From IMG/VR virus record IMGVR_UViG_3300046373_000112, positions 1-21,927 of that record: DNA of 21,927 bases; one strand, given 5' to 3'. The translations under genes were made by a program, and so were the position numbers. This DNA is from a virus. A model generated the notes under the pieces. It worked only from the letters and a program-made list of their open reading frames with translations, made no database searches and was not told where the DNA came from. Below are positions 21,802-21,927 of the stretch, piece by piece. Every line of letters starts with the position of its first letter. Within the stretch, counting starts at the first letter, position 1.

Positions 21802-21810
21802 TTTATATCA
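21802..21810 (-). promoter_or_regulatory. Minus-strand extended -10 element
   Basis: Read on the minus strand this is TGATATAAA, a TGn plus TATAAA extended -10 with a weak TTATTA 17 bp upstream. It points toward a minus-strand GGAGGTG ribosome site (RC of about 21772-21778) and an ATG at 21767. That is the only obvious product in range, a 23-codon ORF (21696-21767). Confidence 0.3.
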
Positions 21811-21819
21811 TGTTATGCT

Positions 21820-21853
21820 TATAATAATAAGGGAGCAGCCGCAAACTACTCCC
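21820..21853 (-). terminator. Minus-strand intrinsic terminator
   Basis: Read on the minus strand, GGGAGTAG and CTGCTCCC (21831-21853, one mismatch) form a stem with a 7-base loop, followed by TTATTATTAT. This is the mirror of the late-strand terminators and implies a minus-strand gene entering from the right. The same bases on the plus strand lack a T-tract. Confidence 0.5.
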
Positions 21854-21927
21854 CGTGTACAAACTTGGATGAGTATCCCTCCATGATGGTAGACAAAACC
21901 CACGATGCGAAATAACCCACTAGGCGG
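21846..21927 (-). CDS. C-terminal end of a convergent gene (partial, unidentified)
   Basis: The minus-strand frame beginning at 21926 is open for 26 codons and stops at TAG (21846-21848), inside the stem of the minus-strand terminator. It ends MEGYSSKFVHGE. The visible segment (YFASWVLSTIMEGY) has ordinary protein composition but is too short to identify. The coincidence of stop and terminator is the main argument for a real gene; the plus strand offers no well-supported gene here. Confidence 0.35.
   Translation of the reverse strand, partial: RLVGYFASWVLSTIMEGYSSKFVHGE

Noticed and set aside
21814-21825. Perfect plus-strand TATAAT at 21820
   Set aside because: No acceptable -35 at 16-18 bp, and no plus-strand gene with a ribosome site follows before the window ends.
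1-21927. CRISPR array, insertion sequence, integrase or att site
   Set aside because: No regularly spaced repeats, transposase motifs, recombinase catalytic residues or long terminal repeats were found on either strand.

Overview
The window looks like the late half of a tailed-bacteriophage or prophage genome, most likely from a Bacillota (Gram-positive) host. The reasons are strong GGAGG-type ribosome binding sites before almost every gene, moderately AT-rich DNA, an ArpU/RinA-like late regulator just ahead of the packaging genes, and T-tract intrinsic terminators. Nearly everything is read left to right. No tape-measure, tail-tube or sheath gene is visible, so a short-tailed (podovirus-like) virion is inferred. 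All family names come from reading motifs and gene order; no database search was possible.

Layout. (1) Positions 1-2710 are the early/late boundary: the end of an unknown gene, many very small genes (four encode Cys/His-rich mini-proteins of 35-45 residues), the ArpU-like regulator at 776-1210, and behind it a promoter-like region with three TGCA boxes at exact 10-bp spacing. (2) 2715-5189 is the packaging module: small terminase, large terminase and three small genes. (3) 5220-9614 is the head: P22-type portal, scaffold and major capsid protein. (4) 9668-13549 is the connector: a small conserved-looking protein, two adaptor-like proteins and a P22 gp10-like tail hub. (5) 13552-16193 holds a long fiber/spike with sialidase-type Asp boxes and a short gene. 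(6) 16276-21462 holds two large proteins proposed as DNA-ejection (internal virion) proteins, the second with an LPD38-like region. (7) 21507-21743 is a two-helix membrane protein, possibly a holin. (8) The last 180 bases carry minus-strand signals: the probable end of a convergent gene, its terminator, and a 23-codon ORF with its own signals.

The order terS-terL-portal-scaffold-coat-adaptor-hub-(fiber)-ejection proteins follows Salmonella phage P22. Strong hairpin terminators lie after the coat gene, before the ejection genes and after the holin candidate. A weaker one lies just before the portal, and a T-tract-free hairpin spans the portal stop codon. Together they could split one late transcript into blocks with different output. 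The most novel-looking items are the phased TGCA array, the zinc-finger-like mini-protein, the apparently nested Ig-like module in the hub, the duplicated module flanking the fiber propeller, and the LPD38-like ejection protein with a twin N-terminal motif.
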